A stretch of 64,000 bases of DNA from Macrocystis pyrifera (Eukaryota > Sar > Phaeophyceae > Laminariales > Laminariaceae). The DNA lies in the NCBI GenBank assembly GCA_031763025.1, contig JASSKH010000007.1, positions 12,010,454-12,074,453 of the forward strand. Direction: 5' to 3'. Shown here in pieces: positions 19,970-30,690 of the stretch (position 1 is its first letter; every line of letters begins with the position of its first letter). Below the pieces are notes generated by a model. It was not told the origin of the DNA. It did no database searches and saw nothing but the letters and a program-made list of their open reading frames with translations. The translations under genes were made by a program, and so were the position numbers.

Positions 19970-21157
19970 TCAGCGCGAGGGGATCACTTGCCTCTTGCTG
20001 ATGGCGTGCTTCGCTGGAACGGGGGCTCTGGTGTTGCCGTCCGAGGAAGAGCTGGGGGAAGTAGCTCGACCAGAGTTGTCCCGCGGGCCGTACCGACCGT
20101 CACCCGATCGCTCCTTCCCCTTCCACCGGTTTTTTCTCCGTCCAGTCCCGTTGCGCCGAGACGAACTGCCACCCGTTTCCCCGCCCGAGCCCCGGCGGAG
20201 CCTGCTGTCCGGACCGGTCGGATCCCCTCCAAACCTCGTGCGCTGGCGGGCCTGGTCGCCAGCGCGGCTGCGAGCGCGGTCTCCGGCCACAGAGCTGTCG
20301 CCAGTTCCCCCGTGGCCGCTGGAGGAGGTGGGGCGGTGTCCAGCTTCCGGGATCGAGTAAGGGGGGGGGGGGGGGTCCTGGGGGGCAGCACGCTCCCGCC
20401 GCCTGCAATGAAGCTGGTACGCGGCCGGTCTCGGCCATTGAACCGTGGCGGAAGACGCTTCATGGGCCCTCCGTAGGCTCACCACCAGAGCCATTGTGTA
20501 GGCCTGGAGCTGTTGGTCCGACCAGGAGACGTCTGACATTCCCAGCCAAGCGTCGTGGACCGAGAGGCCTTCGGCCGGCAGCTCGCGTCGGAGGCGGCGA
20601 GCTGCAGAGACCACCAGAGCCGCCTCCTCGGGGGGGAAGCACGGGTTGGGCTCGGCCGCCATGCAGGCGACACTCCCCTGTAAAAAATCCAGGTCCCCGG
20701 GGCGCTTGGTCCGGGCGTCGATCGCGAGCACAGCGGGGGAACACGGGTCCGTGGGGCCAAGGCCGGGGGCTGGAGCGGCCTTCGCGGTGGTGGAGGCAAG
20801 TGGAAGGCTCTCCGTTGATGCCCTCGTCTGGCCGGCCCGGCTGGTCGCGGAGGAAGCAGCCGCCCGGGCAGCCCGCAGCGCCTCACTGGCCCGAGATATG
20901 GAGTCTCGCGCACAAGAGGCGGAGCGAGCGGCTTCCTCGGAAGTCGTGGCGGCAGCCGTGGCAATGGCGGCGGCGGCCGTGGAAGCGCGGGCGGCAGCTG
21001 CAGCCTCGAGCTCGGCCGATACACGCGTCCGTGCTCGATGGCTAGCCGTTGTCGCCGAGGCAGCCCCAAGGGCCTCGGCGGAGGCCAAAGCCTGCTCGGC
21101 TGCGAGGACGTCGGGGTGGGACTGCTGGGGGGCCCGGAGCCTCAGCGGCTCGGTCAC
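19970..21157 (-). CDS. Gypsy gag N-terminal Ala-rich protein
   Basis: A 395-residue frame, first after the 5' LTR. Residues 20-110 are Ala/Arg/Ser-rich with heptad-like spacing and could form a long helix or coiled coil. The middle (residues 150-250, around FPPEEAALVVSAARRLRREL) is more ordered. The C-terminal third is Arg/Gly/Ser-rich and disordered. It ends 36 bases before the next gag frame, in a different phase, so either two proteins are made or a frameshift separates them. I recognise no named domain. Confidence 0.55.
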   Translation of the reverse strand: MTEPLRLRAPQQSHPDVLAAEQALASAEALGAASATTASHRARTRVSAELEAAAAARASTAAAAIATAAATTSEEAARSASCARDSISRASEALRAARAAASSATSRAGQTRASTESLPLASTTAKAAPAPGLGPTDPCSPAVLAIDARTKRPGDLDFLQGSVACMAAEPNPCFPPEEAALVVSAARRLRRELPAEGLSVHDAWLGMSDVSWSDQQLQAYTMALVVSLRRAHEASSATVQWPRPAAYQLHCRRRERAAPQDPPPPPYSIPEAGHRPTSSSGHGGTGDSSVAGDRARSRAGDQARQRTRFGGDPTGPDSRLRRGSGGETGGSSSRRNGTGRRKNRWKGKERSGDGRYGPRDNSGRATSPSSSSDGNTRAPVPAKHAISKRQVIPSR

Positions 21158-21315
21158 CGTGAGGGGAAGCAGACCCTTCCACCTCTTGAGTCTCCATCAT
21201 GCAGTGGCCGGAACAAACTTACTCAACAACAATAGGAAAGCAAACGAATAAAAACAGTGACAAACAACGCAAACCGACAAAAAAAAGCGGAAAGTCCTAA
21301 GCCGAAGACGCCACT
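21158..21315 (-). promoter_or_regulatory. Gypsy leader with candidate primer-binding site
   Basis: In the sense direction the LTR is followed after two bases by TGGCGTCTTCGGCTTAGG (about 21297-21314), which has the TGG start expected of a site pairing with the CCA end of a tRNA. I could not match it to a particular tRNA. The rest of the leader is A-rich and non-coding. Confidence 0.5.
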
Positions 21316-21593
21316 TGTTAAGATCCCGGGTTGCGGGACACTTTGTATCCCTGGACAGGTCTGCCTTTTAAGTCGGTAAACATTGCACTCACATGTGTTG
21401 TTTGCTTAGCTATAGAAGAAGAGCAGTTTTATTCCTTTCGTGCACGCGGAGACTGAGACCAAGCTCGTGCTCCTCTGGAAAACCCCTAGTTTTCCATCTA
21501 AGATACGCCTTCCAAGTACTACAAATACGTTCCCAGTGACTAAACCCAGGTAGTTACCGGGCTTTCAATCTCATACAAGACCATATCTTAACA
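21316..21593 (-). repeat. 5' LTR of the gypsy element
   Basis: The 278-bp LTR begins TGTTAAGAT and ends ATCTTAACA, followed by the TTCA duplication. It is near-identical to 9925-10202. Confidence 0.95.
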
Positions 21594-21772
21594 TTCATGT
21601 ATATATACGTACCTTTACGTACGACGTACGAGTACAGAGTTTATACGTCAATACAGAAGAATTTCAACCGAGGGAGGGCAGACGCATACGGAGAGAAAAC
21701 ACAGTGTACGTATGGCCTCTCTGATTGGTTCAAAGTTGGCCAAAATCAGTTGAAAGCTAGACAGAGTAGAAC

Positions 21773-21913
21773 AAATCAGGTGTACCTTGGCCTTTTCGTG
21801 CCAAAATCAGTTACAATGTCAGCTTGGCCAAAAGCAGGGCTTCTGGTGTGTGTTTTGTACTTGATTTCAGTATGTAACTGTTTTTGGCACGAAAGTCTAG
21901 GTATACCTGATTT
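21773..21913. repeat. Small foldback element (141 bp)
   Basis: Two arms of about 42 bases are reverse complements of each other: AAATCAGGTGTACC... ending TTACA at 21815, and TGTAACTG... ending GTATACCTGATTT at 21913. The GGTATACCTGATTTTGGC word also occurs near 9422-9455 on the other side of the gypsy element. No coding potential. Confidence 0.65.
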
Positions 21914-22905
21914 TGGCAAAAACTCCCAAAAAAAAACTCATTTCGCTGTGCGGCCAAATTGTACAAATAAATGCCTGGAAGCGCCTCTACTTCCGTTTTT
22001 TTTTTCGTCACCGATACTTCGTTGTTCTGCTCTGAGCTGACTAGCTCAAAACTTTTCCATTGATCCAATATTTGGCAAAGCAGATATGGGCTCCTTGGTG
22101 CACTTCCGTGACGGTGGCAAAGCGGCAGCAGTTTCCGTGCCCTGCTTCCAGTCGGACCTCGTCGCTGAAGTTTGAAAATGGGCAAAAAATATGGTTCCAG
22201 GCGTTTGAACTTGATTTTCTAGTGCTGGAGCCAAGTATATTTTTGGGTACTGTAGAAAAGTATGATGGTAGCCCGGCAGCAGAAGCGTAGAACATGCTCC
22301 TTCGGTCTGCCGCTGCTCTTCCCGAGGATACAGTAGCTGCCGTATTAGCAAGGCCAGCACATACCACGTGTCTGCATATGCATCGATCGGGACATAAAAC
22401 TGCGTTATTTACGTGTTTCGACTGCCGGTACAAGCGAGAGCAGGATGATGATAGTAGCCGTTTCGTACATGATTTTGGTGATTTTTAGGCACCATTCTGA
22501 GGTCGACTGTGGCAGCTGGAGGTTTGATCCCTCATTTCGCAAGGCGGAAATGACATGACTGGCTGTATGCGAGCACACACACGGAAATCTGGTCAATTTC
22601 GTCAAGGTCTTCGAGTCGGACCTCGGCCGTGAAAATGGCCTAATCGGGCGGCGCAATTGCCTCGACCGAAGCTGTCGTTTGCTTGAAGCTGCGGTGAACC
22701 GAATTTATCCAAACCTAGGACGGCCAAGCGCCAACCAGCCACATAACAGGCTCTATCATGACTTGATAGAGTCCCTCTGAGCGTCCTGTGTCATTTGGGG
22801 GCTTCAGTTGGCAGGACGGTGACCGTGAAGAGTGCCTCAAAAGGCCCTACTCTGGGGCTGATCTCTGCTAAACCCCGGTTTCAATAATATTCGCGTTTTT
22901 TTTTT

Positions 22906-23030
22906 ATTAAGGATAGCTACCATGCTACCCAGCAGTAGCCAGTAATAGCCTATCTTGAGTCGCTGATCGGTAACATAAGCCGTCTGTGGCAAGTAGACCA
23001 CAGCAGCACAACGGGGTGCTATGGCAGTAC
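22906..23030 (+). repeat. Dispersed repeat, copy inverted at 32353-32482
   Basis: The segment from ATTAAGGATAGCTACCATGC through GCTATGGCAGTAC matches the reverse complement of 32353-32482 with scattered differences, including CTACCCAGCAGTA and CGCTGATCGGTA. Ends are not defined. Confidence 0.6.
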
Positions 23031-23104
23031 AACAGAGCGGTGTGTTACATGCCGATTGAGTAGATATGCGGCATGATCAAATGTCGTTTTGGTAGATTCA
23101 GAAC

Positions 23105-23173
23105 ACAAAAACTCGGGAGGACCCCAGATGATCAAACTGATGTTCAATAAGGGTCCCCGGGGTCCTCGGGTTT
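23105..23173. repeat. Short inverted repeat around GGACCCC
   Basis: AAACTCGGGAGGACCCC near 23108-23125 is mirrored by GGGGTCCTCGGGTTT near 23158-23173. It may be a small MITE remnant; no target duplication is evident. Confidence 0.35.
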
Positions 23174-23546
23174 GCTATGTGTCTACAGGTTGATGTTGGG
23201 TATTCGTGTTTTGTTTTTGTTTTGGTTGAGCTGAGACAAGCGAGACTGCACCGCGCACTTTCTCACTCTACTTCTCTCCCTTTCTTTTCTTCCATCCTGT
23301 CCGGTTGGACAAGACCGATAATAATACAACAGGCCTGAGAGCCTTTCTTTTGTAATATGCTCTTCTGAGCTTGATGGGAGTATTACACGCAGCAACCAGC
23401 TGGCAAAGCTCAGCTGATCGTGCTTTCCTCCACCGCGGGCTGCTTGACGTAACTCAGAAGTCGCGCACCACACGCCCAATGCAGAGTTCCTGTTAAGATT
23501 TGTTTATTGCACCCAAAATTATTTTGTGGGTAATGCAACACAAGTG

Positions 23547-25534
23547 CCTCGGATAACGTAACACTATTTTAATACTAAGGTTTCGTGTTTAACTTAATGT
23601 TATTATGGGGGCAGCGAAAGAAACCGCAACATTACGTTGTTGCTATTGATACGTCAACTACTTTCTGGATTTTGTGATAACATAGTGTTAGTGCGCTATG
23701 ATATTGGCGGGCAATCGCGTAACATTATATGTTGGAGTGTTACTTTGATCCCGCACTGTATATTATGACATTGTGTGAAGGTGTTAGGGTATGCAGCCCA
23801 TAGCGACTATTGTTAGCGTGTTAGCGGAATTCTTCGTGGCTATCGTAACACACGTTAAAGGGATATAGCGTACATGGTCAATTAAACGTTTGCTTTATAT
23901 TACCGTGTTAGCGACATCAGCCCGTAGTGAGTAACGTTATGTTAGTGTGTCAATGGGGTTCTTACTTGCTATCGTAACATCCTTTAGACGGATAACGTAC
24001 ACGGCCAAATAAACGCGTACAAAATCTATGTTTGTGTGTCATTAATAATAGTGAAATTCTTAGTGGCTGTCGTGAAAACACACGTTAGAGGGATGGCGTA
24101 TATGATCAATGCAGCGTTTACATTATGTTACCGTATCAGCCGCAGCTGCTGCAGTCCGTATCGAGCGACCTTATGTTAGGGTGTTACGCACGTCTCTTGC
24201 TATCATAACGTACGTCAAACGGATAACGTATAATAATATGGTGGATAGAACACTATTATTATTAACAATAGCATTCTGTTAATGTGTTACTAGTAGCTCG
24301 TATGCAATGTATGCAGTGACACAAGTTAGCCGATAACGTACACCCCCTATCTAACATCAACAATATGCTACTGCCGTGTTGTCTCGTACGTGCGAGTGTG
24401 CAGATTACGTTACAGATGGATAATAACGTACTATTGCGGAGGGCCATAGTAAATAGCACCTACGATATACACAAAAACCTATATATTTACCTATTTTTAC
24501 TAACAAAATTTGGTCCCATTTACTATGGTCCCCCGTAATAGCGGGATTTCCAGAAAAAAGGAGGCATTTATTTTAGGAGATTCCGCCTAAATATCCCCTG
24601 TTTGGGGGTTTTAAAATATGGAGGCGTTTTTTTACCGGGAATGCCATGCTATCCTCCCCCCCCGAGATATTTTTGTAGATATCCCCTACTGAGATGTTGG
24701 CGAAATTGGATAACACGGCTACGTTATGTTACTCCCACACGCCGCTTTACCACTAACACAGGTAACACATCTATGTTAGATCTCGGGAAGATCCAAAGGG
24801 TAACGTAGTAACATTACATTACAACGACTTCGGCCCCAACGGTAACTCAGTAACATATTGTTAGACCAGGATTGATTTTTATGGTGACACGGTAACGGAA
24901 CTTCCGCACTTAGGCTAACATCCTAACATAATGTTACGTATAGGCCGGCTAAGACTGTAACGCATCTAACGTACGTTATCCGCCTAAGGCAATCAGATGG
25001 GGGGGGCCCAGAGAACGTAGTGTTAGTCGTGCTGGCCACTGCGCTATGTTACGTTAGTGTGTTATCTGTAACATAATGTTATGTGTCAGTATAGTGCTGG
25101 CGAACATGGTAACGCTCTGTCAGGGTGTTATATGTATAACACTCCTCCTAAGGGTAACACTATGTTAGTGTGTTATGTCTAACATTGGGTCGACAGTAAC
25201 ATAATGTTATCGTGTTAGTAAATATGCGGATATCGACCTGGGCATGTTAGAGTGATAACGTGCGTGTTCGATCAAAGCCTAACACTGTGTTACGGTATCA
25301 GTTCAAGGACTCATCACGGCGAAACATAAATGTTCCTGTACCAGAGGTAGACAAGACCGAGCAGCAACATAACGTTAAGGCACGTGCACGTTCGTGGGTT
25401 TCCAGTTAACACTGTGTTGCCGCGTTTCCGTGATCGCTCCTCCGGTACTAACACTATGTTAGTACGTTACCACGTTCCTGTGTTAAGCCCCATAACATAG
25501 ATAAAGTGTTATCCGAGTGTTACGTTACCCGAGG
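23547..25534. mobile_element. 2-kb non-coding element packed with TAACA/TGTTA palindromes
   Basis: The ends are inverted copies: CCTCGGATAACGTAACACT at 23547-23565 and AGTGTTACGTTACCCGAGG at 25516-25534 (18 of 19 positions match). Between them the words GTTA/TAAC and TGTTA/TAACA recur every few tens of bases and often form short palindromes such as TAACATAATGTTA and AACACTATGTTAGTGTGTTA. There is no meaningful open frame. A separate MITE is nested at 24432-24540. No convincing target duplication was found, so the mobile-element call is inference; a satellite-like or structural array is the alternative. Confidence 0.5.
24432..24540 (+). mobile_element. 110-bp MITE family, copy 1
   Basis: Inverted ends TATTGCGGAGGGCCATAGTA and, reading inward from the right, TATTACGGGGGACCATAGTA. 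Ends in TA, as for Tc1/mariner-type insertions. Nested in the TAACA-rich element. Same orientation as copy 2. Confidence 0.7.
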
Positions 25535-25855
25535 TGTGAAGTCCTTGTAAATAAAACGGCGGCAGACGTGATTCCAGTGTCTTGGTTGTCGGGACTTTTT
25601 TGTGTGTCTAGTAATTAGTGGGCAGTGGGCAGTGTGGGCAGTGGAACACAAGTGGGCATCCTTTTTTTACTGTGTCATAGCCCGCCGTACTGGACAAAGG
25701 TGTCAGGACACATGTCAAGCAAGGCAAAACGTGTGCTGCCAAGGGTGTAGGGCCGAGTGTTACACGCTAAAACCTACCAAGTAGTATTTTAGTGTCAGTC
25801 GAGGCATGTCGAGGCAAAGTTTTGCTGCTGTCTGTCAAGGAAGGGGTGAAAAAGC

Positions 25856-25970
25856 TATTACGGAGGACCATAGTAAATAGGACCTACGGTACACACGAAA
25901 ATCTATACATTCACCTATTTTTACTAACAATATTTGATCTGATTTACTATTTATATGGTCCCCCGTAATA
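25856..25970 (+). mobile_element. 110-bp MITE family, copy 2
   Basis: TATTACGGAGGACCATAGTA at the left end and its inverted partner at the right. The interior shares CCTACGGTACACACGAAAATC-type sequence with copy 1 and, inverted, with copy 3. Confidence 0.72.
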
Positions 25971-26697
25971 CTACATTACTGCTGTCTCCTGGGTTGACAT
26001 CTTTGGTACTACTGGACGCTCCATCTTCTCTTCGTAATTGTTTTATCTCTGGTACATACCTCGCTACGTACTTCTTTCCTTTTTTATGTTCCAGATATGA
26101 ACGACCAGACTGCTGTCGGTACTGCCAATATGAACTGCGACCTATTGACTCATGGCGGCCGTGGTTTCCCCGTTAATCCGCCGCTATAGACCACAATACA
26201 AGCTGAACCTCAAGAATATATTTAAACAATCAGCAGTAGTACGGCTCACGAGGGGGTGGAGAGTTTCATCAGAGCTGTTCGCGAAAAAAATACTAAAAAA
26301 TTCTCCGCGACAAGAGGACAAAAAAAACACTGGTATCGCTGTATGTATGAAGGAGTCAGTCCGTGGCTCGAGTATATACTGCTACTAATGTGAGGAGGAA
26401 CTCCCGGTTCGACTCGATATCTACGGCACTTTCTTCCTTAGAGAGTACTGTTAGTAGCGTGTAGCACATGCCAGGTTTTGGTATAGGACCGGTACGGACG
26501 ATCCTACGAAACGACAATCAAACATGATGAAGAGGAAGAGCGTGTGAGCGAGGTACAAAAAAAAAACAAACTAGCATTCCGATCAGCAGTGATCGCTTGT
26601 CACGAGAGGCAATATCAACTGCCTGCTACTGACGATAACAACAAATAGTCCAGGAATATGGGTGACCACAGTCGCACAATAAGATACAGCAGCGGGA

Positions 26698-27681
26698 GTG
26701 ACACCACCGGAAGGTGAAGCCCCATTGCCAGAAGGCGAACCAGGAGTAAGAGGGCAGGCGGAGCCAGGACATGCTGCTTCGGTAGCCCCGGGGAACCCTC
26801 ACACCGCAAGTGACAGGGGGGGCCACGGCACCGGGACGCTCGCCCCCCCCTCTGATACAGCCCAGTGTTACCCCGGCAACAACTGGAGCAACTGCGTCCA
26901 CGCCCACCGGCGCAGTAGGGGGTGGGGGGAGCGCAAGAGGCAGGCGAGGTCGACCGCGCGGGTCTGGAAGGGGATCACGACCGGCGATAAGTGGAAGAGG
27001 GGCCGCCACGAGCCGGGGAGAATCTCTCGACCCGGGAGCGGCGAGCCGCCCCTGGCCCCTCGCGAGGAAGGGGGTGGCGATGGAGGGAGTAAATTTCGCA
27101 GGGAAGGAGGGGACGGAAAAGGAGGAGGTCCAGCGCCAGGGAGCGTATCGCAACTTCGCGCTTTCATCGCAGACGACCAAAGCGGTACGACCTGCGGGGG
27201 TTGTAGGGCAACGACTGCTCGAGGACACCGAGTGGTGGGGTTACCTTGTGGACGCCAACATGCAATGCATGCGTGGTGCGTGGTGAATGCAACCAGGCGA
27301 GGCGGGACGCAGGCACCGATGCTCTGCGACGCTAGGGGATGCACAGCTCGTCATGGAAGACGGGAAGCACTAGAAGCGGCAGTTCAGGCAGACCCCGGAC
27401 TGCGCGTTACGGCAGCGGGACTCGGAAGGAGACCTGACTACCGCGAGGATGGGCGCCGGGACGGGCTCCTCTATCCCTGGGACCAAAATACGTTGGGGAT
27501 CGCAGGACCACTAGACGATGTTCCCCTTGAGGACCTCCAACAACGCTTCGTCACTGTTATTAAAGTGCAGCCAGGATTGGCTACTGCTCACGCCAAGCTT
27601 ATCACCCACGTGCTTGGCCTCCTTAACCACGCCCTCGGAGAGCATCGCCCACACGGTCGGAGACGCCGACCTCACTCTTGA
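26698..27681 (+). CDS. LINE ORF with RING-like zinc finger
   Basis: A 327-residue frame. The first 150 residues are Gly/Arg/Pro-rich and disordered. About residues 158-222 carry ordered metal ligands: CGGC, then CGRQHAMHAWC, then CDARGC, spaced C-x2-C, C-x3-H-x2-H-x2-C, C-x4-C, which fits a RING-H2/PHD-like finger. RING fingers usually recruit ubiquitin-conjugating enzymes, but some mobile-element fingers bind nucleic acid; the role here is unknown. The frame ends as the RT-leading frame begins at 27678, overlapping by four bases, so either a frameshift or re-initiation links them. Confidence 0.65.
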   Translation: MTPPEGEAPLPEGEPGVRGQAEPGHAASVAPGNPHTASDRGGHGTGTLAPPSDTAQCYPGNNWSNCVHAHRRSRGWGERKRQARSTARVWKGITTGDKWKRGRHEPGRISRPGSGEPPLAPREEGGGDGGSKFRREGGDGKGGGPAPGSVSQLRAFIADDQSGTTCGGCRATTARGHRVVGLPCGRQHAMHAWCVVNATRRGGTQAPMLCDARGCTARHGRREALEAAVQADPGLRVTAAGLGRRPDYREDGRRDGLLYPWDQNTLGIAGPLDDVPLEDLQQRFVTVIKVQPGLATAHAKLITHVLGLLNHALGEHRPHGRRRRPHS

Positions 27682-29150
27682 GGGCAATCAAGCTTTGGTA
27701 CATCTTCCCGGCTCTACTGCACTCGCAGAATGGCCGAGTGAAGCGGCGCCAGAGGTTCGCGTCTGTCGAATGCGGTGATCTCACCCTTCTACTCCCGTGG
27801 TTAATGGAGTATACCCGTCGAACATCGACAAGACAGAGGGGTCAAGCTCGCGAAGTGACGGATGCTGATTTGTTCAAGAGGGCGTTATCAGCATGCCGCC
27901 CTCCAGGGGGGGTGACTGTCGCAGCACGCAGCCTCCTCGCGGAACCGCGCGCGCCGGGGAGCGAGGAAACGTGGGAGCGAGTAAAAGCAAAGTTCCCGGA
28001 GGAGGATCAGACCGCCGTCTCCGAAGCAGCAGCGGCAGCGGTGGCAGCAAGTTCTTCCGACTCGGAGAAAGGGAGTGGTCCCAAGTGGCGCCGGGAAGAA
28101 GAATTCGACCCACAAGTGGCTCTCAAGGTCATCGATTCTCGCAACGCGCTATCAGGCGCAGGAAGCGATGGCTTGCGCTTATCGCACCTGCAGTCAATTA
28201 TCAGGACTAGCATTGGGCGCGAAAAATTCGGGGCTGGCATTGAAGCCTTCTGGAGAAGAATTATCGACGATCCAAACGCCTTTCCACCGGAATTCTGGCA
28301 GCTTTTCCTGCAATCCAACCTCACTGCCTTGGGTGAAAAATGCCGCCCCGTCTGCGTAGGGATGACATGGAGACGCCTTTTCACAGCCGGGACTATACGG
28401 CAGTGGCGACCACGACTGGAGGAGACCAACCGCGAGGAGAGACAGTTTGGAGTCGAAGTACGAGGAGGGGTGGAGCAGGTAGCTTCGTACGCGCCCGGGT
28501 ACACCATGAGGCAAAAAACTGGCTGATTCTCACAGGCTGCTCCAACGCCTTCAACAGTACGGACGCCTGTGCTTGCAAAGGTAGCCACCTGCGCGCCTGC
28601 GCTTACACCGTTCGTGACAAAGTGTTACGGGGAAAGAACTGCTCCCGTCTTCTTCCAGATGGAATCGGGAGAAAGGCGCAAGATTGAATGCTCCAGTGGG
28701 GTACAGCAAGGGGATGCCATGGGGCCGGCGTTGTTCTGCATGCCTCTCTTGCCGGTGCTGAAGCGGACCCGAGCGGAGTTCGAGCCAAAAGGAGTGGAGA
28801 CATTTGCCTACTTAGACGACATCAGCATCGGAATGATAGAAATCACAAGCAACACTGTGGAAGTTGTGCCTTTCCTACAGCGTGAGCTGTCTAATATTGG
28901 CATTGCAATCAACCCGAGCAAAACGGTTGCTCTGCCCCCGAAGGGGCACGTACCTACGCCGAAACAAATCGCCCTTCTTTAAGGTATTGGCGTCCGCATC
29001 GCGAAACGGGGTGGAGTAAAGGTGGTTGGGGTTCCCGTCGGTACCGACGAATACGCGATGAAGAGCGCAATGGAGATAGTCCAAAACGGGGGAGCGGAAC
29101 AACTCGCGCGGATGCCAGACAAGCAAGCACAACCTGATCGCCACCGGCTC
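27678..29150 (+). pseudogene. LINE reverse transcriptase, broken
   Basis: RT landmarks in order: SGAGSDGLRLSHLQ (residues about 160-173), KCRPVCVGMTWRRLF, then in a shifted frame near 28524 WLILTGCSNAFNS, then back in the first frame CSSGVQQGDAMGPALFC (motif B) and FAYLDDISIGM (YLDD box, about 28804-28836). Motif A normally has Asp where this copy has Gly (TGCSNAFN), a loss of a metal-binding residue. A TAA at 28980-28982 is followed in phase by VVGVPVGTDEYA. In the family this enzyme copies element RNA at a nicked target. Confidence 0.85.
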
Positions 29151-29151
29151 T

Positions 29152-30690
29152 ATGGTGCAACGGACCGCCTATATAGAAAGAGTGATGGACCCGGAAATGT
29201 CCCTACCCGCATGCCTAAAAGCTGACGGCAACGCGATGTGGATGCTGGAGAAATTGCTTGATCTCCCGGGGACAGCAGAAGAAACGTCGTTCTTCGAGAA
29301 TGGGTGCCCAACAAATCAGTTGATCTTGCAGCCCTACCAACAGGCGCAGGCAAGACTGACCACGGGGGCCGGAGGGTTTGGACTGGCATCGGCTGAAGCT
29401 CGGAGGATGTCAGCGTCCGTCGGAAGCTTGGTGGCGACGGTGCCGGAGGTGCTTGCTGACCTGTCCGGCGCTATAGGGGACAAAGTCCGGAGGGAGCTCC
29501 CCGATTCAGACCTCGTCCGGCGCATTTGGAACAGCATCAGGAACCTCCGCGATTGGCATGGGGTTTCAGAAGAAGCCATGGCGAGCATCGTGCCGGAAAG
29601 CTAGCGGGATAGAGCATTTCGAGGAGGAGAGCAAGAGGCCTCAGGGTTGTCGGTTGCGGAAGTGTTGCCGGCACACGATGCCGAATCTATCAGCTCCAGC
29701 AAAGCGCAGCATAGACTGGGGAAGTTGATAAACCGAGTCCGTTATGAGAGACACGTTGCTTCGCTGGACCAGCTCCCCGTCGTGACGACGACCCAGTGAG
29801 GCACGGGTAACCCACAAGAAGAAAAAGAGTCGAGGGGTATGGCCAAGGCCCGGCAACGGAGCCAATCGGGACCAGGGGCTACTGCCTTCCTAAGGGTGAG
29901 ACCTGTCGACTCGGCCAGAGTCATCCCACCGTCAGAGTTCGTGGCGGCGGGACGGCGGTTTCTGGGGATTGAGGAGTTCCTGGCGGCAAGGTGCCCCTGC
30001 TGCGGTGCAGCGGAGGGTAATACGCGGCATGCACGATTATGTCATCGATCGGGCGCGCAAGTAAGCCAGCACCAGCCTCTGATGTATGCGCTTTCCCCCA
30101 CTTTTAAGAGGATATCCATCCGTCACCAAATGGAAAGCGGAGCCCCCTTCCACGCAAACAGGGATCTCCGCATGGACATCGTCATCGAGGCAGGAGGACT
30201 CCGAGATGCTAGGGTATCAGAGTATCGCAATAAAGCGATACTCCTCGACGTCACGTATGCGGACCCACAAGTGGGGGCCCACATGCGGGCAGGCAGCGCT
30301 GACCGAGACGGATCAGCTGATTCCACTTCTGAGGCGCGCAAGCGCAGTCACTGCGCTCGTCCGGGACAGGTGTCCTTCGACGAGCGCAGCTACAAACTCG
30401 CCACCCTCGCGGTGGAAAGCTTTGGGCGCTTCGGAGAGGAAGGCAGCGATCTAATTGATCAGTTGGTGGCAAGTATAGTCGGAGGGACGGACGGATCGTC
30501 TCTGGCACGGAAAGGCGTCTGCAAAGAACGCCTCTTCCAGATCATCTCGGTGACCACACAGGTCGCGTTTTCGCGCCGAGTACATATGTATAAACTAGCC
30601 CCGAGGGACCGCCAGGCCTCTAGGGGAAGGGAGGAAGACGCCAGAGGAATGCGACCAATGACCTGGGGATGGAACGTTAACGAGGAATAG
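29152..30690 (+). pseudogene. LINE C-terminal region with CCHC finger and PD-(D/E)XK nuclease
   Basis: Two frames in the same phase (29152-29604 and 29839-30690) with stops between. The first is helical with no named domain. The second has a zinc motif CPCCGAAEGNTRHARLCH (about residues 53-70) followed by nuclease-like signatures RDLRMDIVI and YRNKAILLDVTYADP, matching the R-x-PD/D...D-x12-20-E/D-V-T layout of REL endonucleases. This nuclease nicks target DNA to prime reverse transcription. The 284-residue frame ends at 30688-30690. Confidence 0.8.

Larger units (their letters stand above)
9925..21593 (-). mobile_element. Full-length Ty3/gypsy chromovirus-like element carrying a NADAR domain
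   Basis: The element is 11.7 kb, reads on the minus strand, and is bounded by two 278-bp LTRs with TG...CA ends and a TTCA target duplication (9921-9924 and 21594-21597). The order in the sense direction is 5' LTR, a TGG-containing candidate primer-binding site next to the LTR, an Ala-rich gag part, gag with a basic His/Arg-rich region, NADAR plus aspartic protease, RT, RNase H, a repeat-rich linker, integrase, chromodomain, a C-terminal extra domain, about 530 bp of 3' UTR, and the 3' LTR. The coding region has several in-frame stops and frameshifts, so this copy is probably not autonomous even though its LTRs are nearly identical. Confidence 0.93.

Noticed and set aside
10408..21251. Many long plus-strand open frames (for example 12686-13000, 13279-14133, 14293-15393, 20646-21251)
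   Set aside because: They are antisense shadows of GC-rich gypsy coding sequence; the minus strand carries the recognisable domains.
23547..25534. CRISPR-like array
   Set aside because: The motifs are short, irregularly spaced and palindromic, with no constant repeat plus spacer pattern, and the genome is eukaryotic.
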